DNA from: Clostridium sp.
GTDB taxonomy: Bacteria > Bacillota > Clostridia > Clostridiales > Clostridiaceae
Direction of reading: 5' to 3'
DNA length: 64,000 bases
Assembly (NCBI RefSeq): GCF_029258205.1
Contig: NZ_JARHZJ010000026.1
Span: 1-64,000 of the forward strand
The position numbers and the translations under genes are program-made. The notes beneath the pieces were generated by a model. The model searched no databases. It was not told the origin of the DNA and worked only from the letters and a program-made list of their open reading frames with translations. Shown here in pieces: positions 38,249 to 49,070 of the stretch; the first letter of the stretch is position 1, and each line of letters opens with the position of its first letter.

Positions 38249-40471
38249 ATGGTGGAAAAAAAGAAAAACAAAGGATTTAAAGATTATAAAATAACAAAAT
38301 CACTTATGGTTGGAAGAACATATTGGATTATGATAATAGTATGGGGTCTACTAGGAGTATTAACCTTAAGATTATCATATATAATGATTTTTAAGCATAA
38401 AGAATATGGTTCTATGGCAGAAGAACAATGGAAAAATGAAATAAAAATAGGTGCTAAAAGAGGAGATATATTAGATAGAAATGGATCTCAATTAGCCGTT
38501 AGTGCTAATGTTTATAGGGTAGATTTAGATCTTAAAACTCTAAGAGAAGATACGTTTACTAAAGAAGATACTGATGATACAAAAAAAGAAAAACTTAATA
38601 AAATTGCAGGAGAGCTCAGTACTGCTTTAGATATGCCGAAAGAAGAGGTGTATGATAAGATAAATACTACTTTGCCCTCAGGATTGCCAGCGACATCTGT
38701 TACTTTAGTTAGAAAGATAGAAAAGGATAAAGCGGATAGTGTTAAAAATTTAAAGATAAGAGGAGTAATAGTTTCACAGGATACAAAGAGATATTACCCA
38801 GATAATAATTTTTTAGCTCAAGTATTAGGAAGAGTTGATGCAGATGGTATAGGTCAAGGTGGTATAGAGCGTGAATATAATTCGGAATTATCAGGATTGC
38901 CGGGAGTGAGAATATCAGAAGTTGCAAGAAATAGCAGTGGTATACCTTATTCAAGTTCTGAATTTGCAAAGCCTGTTGATGGTAAAGATGTTAAATTAAC
39001 TGTTGACGAAACTATACAGTATTTTGCAGAAAAGGTTGCAGAGAAAGGTAAAGAAGAATATAAAGCAGATGGAGTTAGTATAATAGTTATGAACCCTAAA
39101 AATGGAGAAATATTAGCTCTGGCTAATAAACCAGACTATAATCCTAATCAACCTTATAAAGGTTATGAAAATTTCCCAGGTAAAGATAAAACTGAGAAAA
39201 TGGAAAATATGTGGAAAAATGATGCTGTATCAAATGCATTTGAGCCAGGATCTATATTTAAAATGGTAACAGCTTCAGCTGCTGTACAAGAAGGATTAGC
39301 AGGAGGAAATGAAACTTATTTTTGTCCAGGTGGAAAAAATGTAGCTGGAACTTATATAAAATGTTGGAAGCCAGAGGGACATGGAACTGAAAATTTTGAT
39401 CAAATATTAGAGAACTCTTGTAACGTAGGGTTTATGGATATAGGTCAAAAACTTGGAAAAGAAAAATTAAATGAATATATAGAGAAGTTTGGATTTGGTA
39501 AACAGACAGGAATAGATTTGCCAGGAGAAACACCAGGTATAGTATTGCCAAATAATAAAATAGGTCCAGTAGAACTTGCAACTATATCATTTGGGCAAAC
39601 AGATAGTGCTAGTTCAGTTCAAATGATGGCAGCTATGAATACAATTGCTAATGGTGGAACATGGATACAACCTCATATAATGAAGGAAATAAGCCATGAA
39701 GACGAAAGTGGTGCAAGAGTAGTGGATAAAACTTTTGAACCTAAAAAGATTAATAATATAATAGATCAGAAAACAGCTATGAGGGTTTCAGAAGCATTAG
39801 AAAGAACTGTTCATTTTGGATCTCCTAAGAGAGCTTATATAGAAGGATATGGAATAGCAGGTAAAACTGGTACAGCTGAAAAGGTTAAGGCTAGTGGTGG
39901 ATATGGAGCAGGATATGTAGCATCTTTTGCTGGATTTGCTCCATACAATAATCCACAGATTTCAGTTTTAATATCTGTAGACAATCCAAAGGGAGAATAC
40001 TTTGGTGGATTAGTAGCAGCACCATTAGCTCATGATTTATTTAGTGATATATTTAACTATATGGAGTTAGATAGTTCAAATATGGATAAAAATAAGGTGA
40101 AAGAAGAGACTGTACCAGATGTTAGAGGAATGAGCTTAGATAAAGCCAAAAATATTTTAAATCAAAATAATATAAAATATTCTATAGAAGATGGGGGAAA
40201 CTCTGTACTTGATATGAATCCTAAACCAGGATATACAATTAAAGAAGGAGAGGAAATTAAACTTTACACTAAAACTACTTCAAATTATAATAAAGATGTT
40301 ATAGTGCCAGATTTCAATGGGCTTTCAATGGAAAAAACAAAGGAAATTTTAAATAAAATTGGTTTGAAAGGTACATTTACAGGAGAAGGAGTTATTAAGG
40401 AACAAAGTATAGCTCAAGGTGATGTAGTTAAAAGTGGTACATCAATAGAATTTAAGTTAGATAAGAAATAA
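38249..40471 (+). CDS. Class B penicillin-binding protein (FtsI/SpoVD-like) with PASTA repeats
   Basis: FEPGSIFKMVT, ENSCNVGF, AGKTGTAEK; PASTA at C-term; dcw position; GTG/ATG start region. Confidence 0.93.
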   Translation: MVEKKKNKGFKDYKITKSLMVGRTYWIMIIVWGLLGVLTLRLSYIMIFKHKEYGSMAEEQWKNEIKIGAKRGDILDRNGSQLAVSANVYRVDLDLKTLREDTFTKEDTDDTKKEKLNKIAGELSTALDMPKEEVYDKINTTLPSGLPATSVTLVRKIEKDKADSVKNLKIRGVIVSQDTKRYYPDNNFLAQVLGRVDADGIGQGGIEREYNSELSGLPGVRISEVARNSSGIPYSSSEFAKPVDGKDVKLTVDETIQYFAEKVAEKGKEEYKADGVSIIVMNPKNGEILALANKPDYNPNQPYKGYENFPGKDKTEKMENMWKNDAVSNAFEPGSIFKMVTASAAVQEGLAGGNETYFCPGGKNVAGTYIKCWKPEGHGTENFDQILENSCNVGFMDIGQKLGKEKLNEYIEKFGFGKQTGIDLPGETPGIVLPNNKIGPVELATISFGQTDSASSVQMMAAMNTIANGGTWIQPHIMKEISHEDESGARVVDKTFEPKKINNIIDQKTAMRVSEALERTVHFGSPKRAYIEGYGIAGKTGTAEKVKASGGYGAGYVASFAGFAPYNNPQISVLISVDNPKGEYFGGLVAAPLAHDLFSDIFNYMELDSSNMDKNKVKEETVPDVRGMSLDKAKNILNQNNIKYSIEDGGNSVLDMNPKPGYTIKEGEEIKLYTKTTSNYNKDVIVPDFNGLSMEKTKEILNKIGLKGTFTGEGVIKEQSIAQGDVVKSGTSIEFKLDKK

Positions 40472-40483
40472 TGATAGTTAAAA

Positions 40484-40520
40484 ACTAGCATGTGAGTAAA
40501 CTCACATGCTAGTATTTTGT
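40484..40520 (+). terminator. Terminator-like hairpin between PBP and murE
   Basis: ACTAGCATGTGAG-taaa-CTCACATGCTAGT then ATTTTG. Confidence 0.7.
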
Positions 40521-40565
40521 GAATTTAACGATTGTTTAGTGCATAGTATTTAAGGAGTGAGAAAA

Positions 40566-42020
40566 ATGATTCTTAAAAGTTTATTAAAGGGCTTAGATTA
40601 TGAAGTTATAAAAGGTAATGAAGAGTCAAAAGTACAAAATATAAGATATGATAACAGAAAAATAGAGCAGGGAGATGCCTTTGTTTGTATAAAAGGCTTT
40701 AAGGTGGATGGACATTCCTTTGTTAGTGATGCTATTAAAAAAGGGGCTAAGGTGTTGATAGTTCAAGATGAAGTAAATGTTCGAGAAGACATAACAATAA
40801 TAAAGGTTAGAGATACTAGAAAAGCTTTAGCAATAATGTCTTCAAATTATTTTGGAAATCCAAAAGATAAACTTAAAATAATAGGGATAACAGGAACTAA
40901 TGGTAAAACTACTTCAGCTTTTATTATTAAATCTATTTTAGAAAAAGCAGGATTAATGACAGGTTTAATAGGAACTATAGCAAACTATATAGGAAATAAA
41001 AAAGTAGATGCAGTAAGAACTACACCAGAATCTTATGAACTTCATGAACTATTTAAAAATATGGTTGATGCTGGAGTAGAATATTGTGTTATGGAAGTTT
41101 CATCACATTCTCTAGATTTAGATAGAGTATATGGAATTCAATTTGAAGAAGGAGTTTTTACTAATTTAACTAGAGATCATTTAGATTTTCATAAAACCTT
41201 TGAAAACTATTATAATGCTAAATTTAAGCTTTTTGAAAGAAGTAATCATAGTATCATAAACTTAGATGATCTATATGGAGCTAATATAGTTAAGGATATA
41301 GAAGAAAGAGGAGTAAAGACTAAGGTTTCTACTTTTTCAATTGAAAAAGAGTCAGACTTTAAGGCTTTTGAGATTAAAAGTCACTCAAATGGTTCAGAAT
41401 TTAAGGTGAATTTAGAGAATGTAGAAGAATTTTCTATAAATATTCCTGGAGAATACAATATATACAATTCATTAGGTTGTATAATATGTGCACATAACTT
41501 AAATATTTCAATTGACAAAATTAAGAAAGGATTAAGTGATGTGTTGATACCAGGAAGATGTGAATTAGTAGCAAAGGAGAAAAATTTACCTTATAGCATA
41601 ATAATAGATTATGCACACACACCAGATGGATTAGAAAATATTTTAAGTACAGTAAAAGCCTTTACTAAAAATAGAATGATATCTGTATTTGGTTGTGGAG
41701 GAGATAGAGATAAGGTTAAGCGTCCTCAAATGGGTAAAATAGGATGTGAATTATCAGATATTGCAATAATTACTTCAGATAATCCAAGAAGTGAAGATCC
41801 AATGGATATAATTAATGACATAGTAAAACCACTTACTTATGATAACTTTGTTATTGAAGTTAATAGAAAAGATGCTATAAGAAAAGCAATGGATATAGCT
41901 TTAGAGGGAGATGTTATTGTTATAGCTGGTAAAGGACATGAAACATATCAAATACTAAAAGATGAAACAATACACTTTGATGAAAGAGAAGTTGTATATG
42001 ATATTTTAGAAGGCAAGTAG
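40566..42020 (+). CDS. murE: UDP-N-acetylmuramyl-tripeptide synthetase
   Basis: IIGITGTNGKTTSAFIIKSILEKAG, DNPRSEDPMDII; ATG at 40566 preferred over GTG at 40557 that overlaps the SD region. Confidence 0.95.
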   Translation: MILKSLLKGLDYEVIKGNEESKVQNIRYDNRKIEQGDAFVCIKGFKVDGHSFVSDAIKKGAKVLIVQDEVNVREDITIIKVRDTRKALAIMSSNYFGNPKDKLKIIGITGTNGKTTSAFIIKSILEKAGLMTGLIGTIANYIGNKKVDAVRTTPESYELHELFKNMVDAGVEYCVMEVSSHSLDLDRVYGIQFEEGVFTNLTRDHLDFHKTFENYYNAKFKLFERSNHSIINLDDLYGANIVKDIEERGVKTKVSTFSIEKESDFKAFEIKSHSNGSEFKVNLENVEEFSINIPGEYNIYNSLGCIICAHNLNISIDKIKKGLSDVLIPGRCELVAKEKNLPYSIIIDYAHTPDGLENILSTVKAFTKNRMISVFGCGGDRDKVKRPQMGKIGCELSDIAIITSDNPRSEDPMDIINDIVKPLTYDNFVIEVNRKDAIRKAMDIALEGDVIVIAGKGHETYQILKDETIHFDEREVVYDILEGK

Positions 42021-42032
42021 AGGTGTTAAAAA

Positions 42033-43394
42033 ATGCTAGAGTTAAATTTACAAGAGATTGTAAAAGCTACTAATGGAGCTTTATTAAAAGAAGCCGATGT
42101 GAAAGAAATAAAGGCTGTATCAACAGATACAAGAAAAATAGAAGAAGGAACTATGTTCATTGCTTTAAAAGGTGAAAATTTTAATGGAAATAACTATGTT
42201 TTAGATGCGTTTAATAAAGGAGCTAAAATTGCTATAGTTGATGAAGTTAAATGTGACTTAAATGAGTTAAAAGATAATGTAGCTTTAATTAAGGTGGAGA
42301 ATACTGGAAGAGCTTTGATGGATTTAGCTAAGTTTTATAGAGAAAAATTAGGATTAAAGGTTGTTGGTATTACTGGTTCAGCAGGAAAAACATCTACTAA
42401 GGATTTAGTGGCTGCTGTTTTAAGTGATAAATATAAAGTTTTCAAAACAAAGGGAAACTTTAATAACGAAATAGGATTACCTCTAATGATATTAGAATTA
42501 GATAGCACATATGATGTTGCTATTTTAGAAATGGGAATGAGAGGGCTTGGACAAATTAGAGAACTTGCAGAAATAGCATCCCCTGATTTAGGTATTATAA
42601 CTAATATAGGTATTTCTCACATAGAAATATTAAAAACTAGAGAAAATATATTAAAAGCTAAAATGGAAATAGCAACTTTCTTTGATAAAAATAATACTCT
42701 TGTTGTTTGTGGAAATGATGACTTTTTAGAAGCTTTACCTAATGCTGAATATAAAATAGTTAAAACTGGAGTTGGAGAAAATTTTGAAATAGGAGCTAAA
42801 AATGTATCTTTAGAAGAACTTTCATCTAAATTTACAGTTTATGATGGAGAAATAGAAGAGGAGTTTTCTTTAGATATGCCAGGAGAACATAATATAAGTA
42901 ATCTTATGTTAGGGGTTGCTATATCAAAAGAGTTAGGGGTTTCCTTTGAAGAAATGAAAAAGGGCTTAAATAATATTGAAGCTACTTCAATGAGATTAGA
43001 GCTTATAAAAAAAGATGGATTTTCAATTTTAAATGATTGTTATAATTCAAGTCCAGTAGCTGTTAAATCAGCTATAGATGTTATGAAAAATATAGAAGGA
43101 AAAAGAAGAATAGCAGTTTTAGGGACAATGAGAGAACTAGGACATAAATCAGAGGAAGCTCATGAGGAAATAGGTAAATATGCAAAGGAAAATGGAATAG
43201 AAAAAGTACTTTGTTTTGGTGACTTCTCAGAAAATATTAAAGAAGGATATGGAGAAGGATGTACTGTATATGAAAATAAAGAAGAACTAATAAATGATTT
43301 ACTTAACATTATATGTGATGGCGATATTATATTAGTTAAGGCATCTAGAAGTTTAAAATTTGAAGAAATAACTAAAGCATTATTAGAGAAGTAA
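42033..43394 (+). CDS. murF: UDP-N-acetylmuramoyl-tripeptide--D-Ala-D-Ala ligase
   Basis: VVGITGSAGKTSTKDLVAAVLSDKYKVFKTKGNFNNEIGLPL. Confidence 0.95.
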   Translation: MLELNLQEIVKATNGALLKEADVKEIKAVSTDTRKIEEGTMFIALKGENFNGNNYVLDAFNKGAKIAIVDEVKCDLNELKDNVALIKVENTGRALMDLAKFYREKLGLKVVGITGSAGKTSTKDLVAAVLSDKYKVFKTKGNFNNEIGLPLMILELDSTYDVAILEMGMRGLGQIRELAEIASPDLGIITNIGISHIEILKTRENILKAKMEIATFFDKNNTLVVCGNDDFLEALPNAEYKIVKTGVGENFEIGAKNVSLEELSSKFTVYDGEIEEEFSLDMPGEHNISNLMLGVAISKELGVSFEEMKKGLNNIEATSMRLELIKKDGFSILNDCYNSSPVAVKSAIDVMKNIEGKRRIAVLGTMRELGHKSEEAHEEIGKYAKENGIEKVLCFGDFSENIKEGYGEGCTVYENKEELINDLLNIICDGDIILVKASRSLKFEEITKALLEK

Positions 43395-43443
43395 ATGGAA
43401 CTAAGGAGGTGAAGCTGCTTAATAGTTTAAGTAGCAGAATTTT

Positions 43444-44415
43444 ATGGAAATTTTAAAGTCAATGATAGATCCAAAGATAGTAATGGCAATAGTAATAAGT
43501 TTTATAGTAGCATCAATATTAGGACCTATTATAATTCCACTACTACATAAACTTAAATTTGGACAAAATATAAGAGAAGAGGGACCAAAGAGTCACTTAA
43601 AAAAAGCTGGAACTCCAACTATAGGTGGATTAATATTTATTTTCGCAACTATTATAACAATGTTTATTATGGTTGGAAATCCAACAGATGAAGCTATGAT
43701 AGCCTTATATTCATTTATAGGATTTGGTTTTGTAGGATTTTTAGACGATTTACTAAAGATAATAAAGAAGAAAAATGAAGGATTAACATCAGGACAAAAA
43801 ATGATTTTATTATTAATCGTATCAGGATTTTTAACTTGGTATGCTTATAAGTATATAGGAACTAGCATTAATATACCATTCTTAAATGGGCAAATTAACT
43901 TAGGATTATTTTATATACCAGCGGCAATGTTCTACTTTGCAGGAGTAACAAATGCGGTAAACTTAACAGATGGATTAGATGGATTAGCTACATCAGTTAC
44001 TGTTTTAGTAACTACATTTTTAGGGATAATTAGTTATAATTTAGGACACATAAGTTTAGCAATATTCTGTGTTGCTTTAGCAGGTGCATTACTTGCTTTC
44101 TTAAGATTTAATGCATTCCCAGCTAGAGTATTTATGGGAGATACAGGTTCTCTTGCTTTAGGAGGGGCTGTAGCAATGGTGGCATTAATATTAAAAATGC
44201 CTTTAATACTAGTGTTAATAGGAATTATTTATGTAATAGAAACACTTTCCGTTATATTACAGGTTGCTTCATTTAAGCTTACAGGTAAGAGAATATTCAA
44301 AATGGCTCCTATACATCACCATTTTGAACAATTAGGTTGGAGTGAGACTAAGATAGTTTCTGTATTTTCTATAATAACAGTAGTATTTTGCTTCATTGCC
44401 TTTGCTTCACTTTAG
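43444..44415 (+). CDS. mraY: Phospho-N-acetylmuramoyl-pentapeptide transferase
   Basis: [55 protein letters not shown]. Confidence 0.97.
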   Translation: MEILKSMIDPKIVMAIVISFIVASILGPIIIPLLHKLKFGQNIREEGPKSHLKKAGTPTIGGLIFIFATIITMFIMVGNPTDEAMIALYSFIGFGFVGFLDDLLKIIKKKNEGLTSGQKMILLLIVSGFLTWYAYKYIGTSINIPFLNGQINLGLFYIPAAMFYFAGVTNAVNLTDGLDGLATSVTVLVTTFLGIISYNLGHISLAIFCVALAGALLAFLRFNAFPARVFMGDTGSLALGGAVAMVALILKMPLILVLIGIIYVIETLSVILQVASFKLTGKRIFKMAPIHHHFEQLGWSETKIVSVFSIITVVFCFIAFASL

Positions 44416-44441
44416 AAAATTCCTAAATAGGAGGTTTTTAA

Positions 44442-45566
44442 ATGAAGAAAAAAAAGACTACTAAAAAGCGTAATATTAAACAATTGGATTATGGACTTTT
44501 ATATACAATAGTTATTTTATTAGCTATTGGGGTGGTGATGGTTTATAGTGCAAGTTCATATTTTGCTATGGTTAACTATAATGATAGTACAGCTTTTTTT
44601 AAAAAACAGGCTTTCTTTGCAATAGTTGGATTTATAGCCATGATATTTATATCAAGATGTGATTACCATAAACTTAAAAAATTAACTGGGCCACTTCTTT
44701 TTATAACACCGATATTATTAGTTGCGGTTTACGCATTCCCAGAAACAAAAGGAGCGCAAAGATGGATAAAGTTAGGACCACTTTCTTTCCAACCATCAGA
44801 ACTTGCTAAATATGCAGTAGTTATAATATTAGCTCATATGATTACAAATAAAGGTGAGCGTATTAAGGAGTTTTGGAAGGGGATAGTTCCTTGCTTTGTA
44901 ATAGGGGGAGGATTTGCAGCTCTTATACTTGCACAGAAAAATCTTAGTATAGCTGCTGTAACTGGTTTTGTTACTTTCATAATGGTTTTTGTTGCAGGAG
45001 CAAGAAAAATATTTATGTTTGGAGTAATAACGCCACTAATTTTATTTGCAGGCTCATTTTTTACATTATTTGAGGACTATAGAAGAAGAAGACTTTTAAA
45101 CTTTATTAATCCTTGGAAAGATCCAGCTGGTGATGGATATCAGCTTATACAATCATTTTATGCTTTAGGAGCAGGTGGAGTTACTGGACTTGGAATAGGA
45201 CAATCAAGACAAAAAACTCTATATATGCCAGAGCCACATAATGACTTTATATTCTCAATAATAGGAGAAGAATTGGGGTTAATAGGATGTACAGTAGTAA
45301 TAATATTATTTGTAATATTTGTTTATAGAGGAATAAAAATAGCAATGAGTGCTAAAGATGAATATGGAACTTTATTAGCAGTAGGAATTACTTCAATTAT
45401 AGGATTACAAGCTATAATTAATATTGCCGTTGTAACAGGTTCGATGCCAGTTACAGGAGTTCCACTTCCATTCATAAGTTATGGAGGAACTGCTTTAGTA
45501 TTTAACTTAATGGCTATGGGAATTCTTCTTAATATATCAAGACAAAAAAATAAAAATATTGATTAA
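44442..45566 (+). CDS. FtsW/SpoVE SEDS-family glycosyltransferase
   Basis: LAIGVVMVYSASSYFA, WIKLGPLSFQPSELAKYA, EPHNDFIFSIIGEELGLIG, LPFISYGGTALVF. Confidence 0.95.
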   Translation: MKKKKTTKKRNIKQLDYGLLYTIVILLAIGVVMVYSASSYFAMVNYNDSTAFFKKQAFFAIVGFIAMIFISRCDYHKLKKLTGPLLFITPILLVAVYAFPETKGAQRWIKLGPLSFQPSELAKYAVVIILAHMITNKGERIKEFWKGIVPCFVIGGGFAALILAQKNLSIAAVTGFVTFIMVFVAGARKIFMFGVITPLILFAGSFFTLFEDYRRRRLLNFINPWKDPAGDGYQLIQSFYALGAGGVTGLGIGQSRQKTLYMPEPHNDFIFSIIGEELGLIGCTVVIILFVIFVYRGIKIAMSAKDEYGTLLAVGITSIIGLQAIINIAVVTGSMPVTGVPLPFISYGGTALVFNLMAMGILLNISRQKNKNID

Positions 45567-45596
45567 AGGCGTTTTATACGCCTTTATTTTTTATTA
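45565..45596 (+). terminator. Terminator after ftsW/spoVE
   Basis: AAAGGCG-ttttata-CGCCTTT then ATTTTTT. Confidence 0.82.
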
Positions 45597-45723
45597 AATT
45601 ATAAGTAGAATTTTAATAGTAATTTTTTACTATTAGTAATATTTTCTTAAAAATTTAATGAAAAAAATCTAGTAAAATGATATTATTGTTATTGAAATGC
45701 AAAATAAAGAAATAAGGAGTAAT

Positions 45724-46470
45724 ATGAGCACGAATATAAATGAATATATACAAAAAAAGAAAAGAAAAAAGACAAGAAAGAAAATTATATTAATTAGTAT
45801 AATACTTGTTGTTATATTAGGATTAATTTTAATTAAGACACCTTATTTTAATATAAAAAAAGTTAATGTTAATAATAATAATGTTATAACTAAAGAGAGT
45901 GTAATAGGAAAAAATGATATTTTAAATAAAAATATATTCTTGATTAATACTGCAGCTTTGAAGAAAAAAATATTAAGTAATCCATATGTTAAGAGTGTTA
46001 AAATATCAAGAAAGCTTCCAGATCAATTAAGTATAAATATAGTTGAAAGAAATGCTACATTTATTGTTAATGATGGTGCTGATTTTTATGTTTTAAATGA
46101 AAATTTAGTAATAATGGAAAAGAAAAATTCAGATGAAGGCTTGCAGTTACCTATAGTAACTGGATTAACTGTAGAAAATAGATTTTTAGGAGAACCTATG
46201 AGTACAGATAAGGATAAAGTTGAGGTTTTAAAAGAGATTGGAGAAGCTTTAAATAAAAGTAAAATAAAAGTAAACTCTGTAGATATATCTAATCTTAATA
46301 ATATTGTTATAAATAAGGGTGAAGTTAAAATATTTTTAGGAAATTCAGAGAAATTAAGTGATAAGTTAACTAAGATGGTTAATATATTAAATGATCCAGC
46401 AGGAAATTTTGAAAAGGGATATATAAACATAAGCTTTAATGGTAATCCTGTAATATATAAAGAAAAGTAA
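45724..46470 (+). CDS. FtsQ/DivIB cell division protein (POTRA domain)
   Basis: Single TM; YFNIKKVNVNNNNVITKESVIG; ATG at 45724 follows SD aaggag (ORF track start 45697). Confidence 0.87.
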   Translation: MSTNINEYIQKKKRKKTRKKIILISIILVVILGLILIKTPYFNIKKVNVNNNNVITKESVIGKNDILNKNIFLINTAALKKKILSNPYVKSVKISRKLPDQLSINIVERNATFIVNDGADFYVLNENLVIMEKKNSDEGLQLPIVTGLTVENRFLGEPMSTDKDKVEVLKEIGEALNKSKIKVNSVDISNLNNIVINKGEVKIFLGNSEKLSDKLTKMVNILNDPAGNFEKGYINISFNGNPVIYKEK

Positions 46471-46483
46471 GGAGGAGTGCTTT

Positions 46484-47200
46484 TTGAAGAAGTTGTCTTC
46501 ACAAATTATTATAGGTATAGTTTGTGCTTTGTTAGGGTTTTTATTAACCTATCAATTTAAAATAATAAATAATAAAGAGAAAAATATAATAGAAAATTAT
46601 AACCAAAATGACATAATGGCAGAAATAGACGGACTTAAAAAGGAAAAAGAAGAGCTTCAAAAGAATAATGATTCTTTAAATAAGAGGCTTAAAGAAATGG
46701 AGGAAGCAGCAGCTTCTAAAGGAGATGTAAATAATAAAATAAAAGAGCAATTAGATAAAACAAGAATGATTTTAGGAACTGAAGAGGTTAAGGGACCGGG
46801 AATAATTTTATCCATAACACCTAAATCACCATTGCTTACTTCAAAGGATCCTCAATATATAAGTGAAAATGAAATTGTTCATATATTAAATTTATTATCT
46901 TTTTCTGGAGCAGAAGCTATTGCTATTAATGATATTAGAATAACTCCACAAACAGGAATAAAGAATGCAAGTAACTTTATATGGATAGGAAATAATGAAA
47001 GAATTTCTCCTAAGGAGAACTTGACAATAAAAGTTATTGGTAACCAAGATAACTTAATAAAAGGAATTGATTTCCCAGGAGAAATGGACTATGGAGTATT
47101 AGGCGGTAATTATGACTATAAATATGAGAAAAAAGATTCAATTACAATACCTAAGACTACTCAAAACCTATCTTCTGAATATTTAAAAAAGGTTGATTAA
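46484..47200 (+). CDS. DUF881 family protein
   Basis: TM + coiled coil + VKGPGIILSITPKSPL..EIVHILNLLSFSGAEAIAINDIRIT; TTG start. Confidence 0.88.
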   Translation: MKKLSSQIIIGIVCALLGFLLTYQFKIINNKEKNIIENYNQNDIMAEIDGLKKEKEELQKNNDSLNKRLKEMEEAAASKGDVNNKIKEQLDKTRMILGTEEVKGPGIILSITPKSPLLTSKDPQYISENEIVHILNLLSFSGAEAIAINDIRITPQTGIKNASNFIWIGNNERISPKENLTIKVIGNQDNLIKGIDFPGEMDYGVLGGNYDYKYEKKDSITIPKTTQNLSSEYLKKVD

Positions 47201-47212
47201 GAAGGTGATTAA

Positions 47213-47551
47213 ATGATAGTATTTATTGGGCTTTTAGTAGGTATAATAATAGGAGTTATATTTCCAGGAAGCATACCAGACAAGTTTTCTCCATATTTAT
47301 CTATAGCAATAGTTGCATGTTTAGATTCTGTTTTTGGAGCAATAAAGGCTAGTTTAAAGAAAGAATTTCAAGCAGATGTTTTTATATCGGGATTTTTTGG
47401 GAATGCAGCTTTAGCAGCTTTACTAGCATATCTAGGTGATAAACTTGGTATACCACTATACTTTGCAGCAGTAATAGTATTTGGTAGTAGAATATTTAAT
47501 AACTTTGCAGCTATACGAAGGATATTATTAGATAAAAGTAAAGAACGATAA
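47213..47551 (+). CDS. sbp: Small basic protein (Sbp family, DUF1290)
   Basis: LVGIIIGVIFPGSIPDKFSPYLSIAIVACLDSVFGAIKASLKKEFQADVFISGFFGN. Confidence 0.9.
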   Translation: MIVFIGLLVGIIIGVIFPGSIPDKFSPYLSIAIVACLDSVFGAIKASLKKEFQADVFISGFFGNAALAALLAYLGDKLGIPLYFAAVIVFGSRIFNNFAAIRRILLDKSKER

Positions 47552-47563
47552 AGAGGTGATGCT

Positions 47564-48295
47564 TTGAAAAATAGAGAATTTACTATTTTTATATTTATAG
47601 CTTCTGTTATAGTTGGACTTTTAATATCTATGAACATAAGTTTGGATGGAATAGAAACTACAAAGGTGTTAAATGTTAGAGAATATCAAGAGGCATACAA
47701 TAAACGTAACAATCTTTATAATGAAATATCAAAGTTAAAGGAAAGTAATAAGGAATTGCATGAAAAAATAAATAATTATTCAAAGAATGATGAGACTAGC
47801 AATAAAATTTCAAATGATATGATAGAAGAGGTAAATAATAATTTAATGCTTTCTGGATTAGCAGATGTTAAAGGACCAGGTTTGAAAATAGTTTTAGAAG
47901 ATGGTGGAGAAGCTTTTAGTGGAGAAGTAGTTGATGATTTTATGAGACTTTTAAGAACTATTCATGATGATGATATGATAAAAGTTATAAATGAACTTAA
48001 AGCTGCAGGCGCAGAGGCCATATCTATAAATAATCAAAGAATAATATATAATACAGAGATATATTGTGGAGGACAGTTTTTAAGAATGAATGGAGTTAAG
48101 ATACCAGCCCCGTTTTATGTTAATGCTATAGGTAATCCAGAAAAAATGGAAAATCAACTTATGAGAGATGGAAGTTATATTAAAACTCTTATGAATAGAG
48201 GAATAAAGGTACAGATAACTAAGAGTGATGATATAACAATGCCTTCATATATTAGTGATATGAATTCGAAATATATGGAACCTAATATAAAGTAA
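47564..48295 (+). CDS. DUF881 family protein
   Basis: VKGPGLKIVLEDGGEAF..VINELKAAGAEAISINNQRI; TTG start. Confidence 0.88.
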   Translation: MKNREFTIFIFIASVIVGLLISMNISLDGIETTKVLNVREYQEAYNKRNNLYNEISKLKESNKELHEKINNYSKNDETSNKISNDMIEEVNNNLMLSGLADVKGPGLKIVLEDGGEAFSGEVVDDFMRLLRTIHDDDMIKVINELKAAGAEAISINNQRIIYNTEIYCGGQFLRMNGVKIPAPFYVNAIGNPEKMENQLMRDGSYIKTLMNRGIKVQITKSDDITMPSYISDMNSKYMEPNIK

Positions 48296-48392
48296 GAACT
48301 ATGCCTTGCGAAAAATTTGTACAAAAAAGAAGGATTTTCTATTCCTATAAAGAAGAATATAATGTAATATATAATTAAAGGAGACAGTAAAA

Positions 48393-49052
48393 GTGGATAT
48401 AAAAGAAAATTTAATAAGATTTACAGAAAAAATTCCAAGTAACGTTCAACTTATTGCTGTATCTAAAACAAGAACTATTGAAGAAATGGAAGAGGCCTAT
48501 GAATTTGGTATTAGAAAATTTGGTGAAAATAAGGTCCAAGAAATAATAAAAAAGTTTGATGAGTTTCACCAAGATGTAGAATGGCATTTAATAGGACATC
48601 TTCAAACCAATAAGGTGAAGTATATAGTTGATAAAGTTCATCTTATACAATCATTAGATAGTATTAAATTATTAAAAGAAATAGAAAAGGTGTATGGTAA
48701 ACATAATAAAATTGCCAATACTTTAATTCAAGTTAACATAGGAAGAGAAGAACAAAAGTATGGTATCTTGGAAGACGAGTTAGATGAACTTATAGAAGCA
48801 ATAGAAGCTTGTAACAATGTTAATGTTTTAGGTATTATGACTATAATTCCAAAAGGAACAGAAGAAGAATGTAGAAAGTATTTCAGTAAAACTCATAAGC
48901 TTTTTTGTGAATTAAAAGAGAAAAAGTTTAAGAATATAAAAATGGAAATACTTTCAATGGGAATGTCAGGTGATTATGAGATTGCTATTGAAGAAGGAAG
49001 CAATATGGTTAGAATTGGTCAAGGAATTTTTGGCAAAAGATTATATAAATAG
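48393..49052 (+). CDS. YggS/YlmE family PLP homeostasis protein
   Basis: VQLIAVSKTRTIEEMEEAYEFGIRKFGENKVQEIIKK..WHLIGHLQTNKVKYIV. Confidence 0.94.
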   Translation: MDIKENLIRFTEKIPSNVQLIAVSKTRTIEEMEEAYEFGIRKFGENKVQEIIKKFDEFHQDVEWHLIGHLQTNKVKYIVDKVHLIQSLDSIKLLKEIEKVYGKHNKIANTLIQVNIGREEQKYGILEDELDELIEAIEACNNVNVLGIMTIIPKGTEEECRKYFSKTHKLFCELKEKKFKNIKMEILSMGMSGDYEIAIEEGSNMVRIGQGIFGKRLYK

Positions 49053-49070
49053 AATTAGGAGGATATGTAT

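Noticed and set aside
46086-46502. 138-aa minus-strand ORF opposite ftsQ/divIB
   Set aside because: Antisense shadow, no RBS or recognisable protein.
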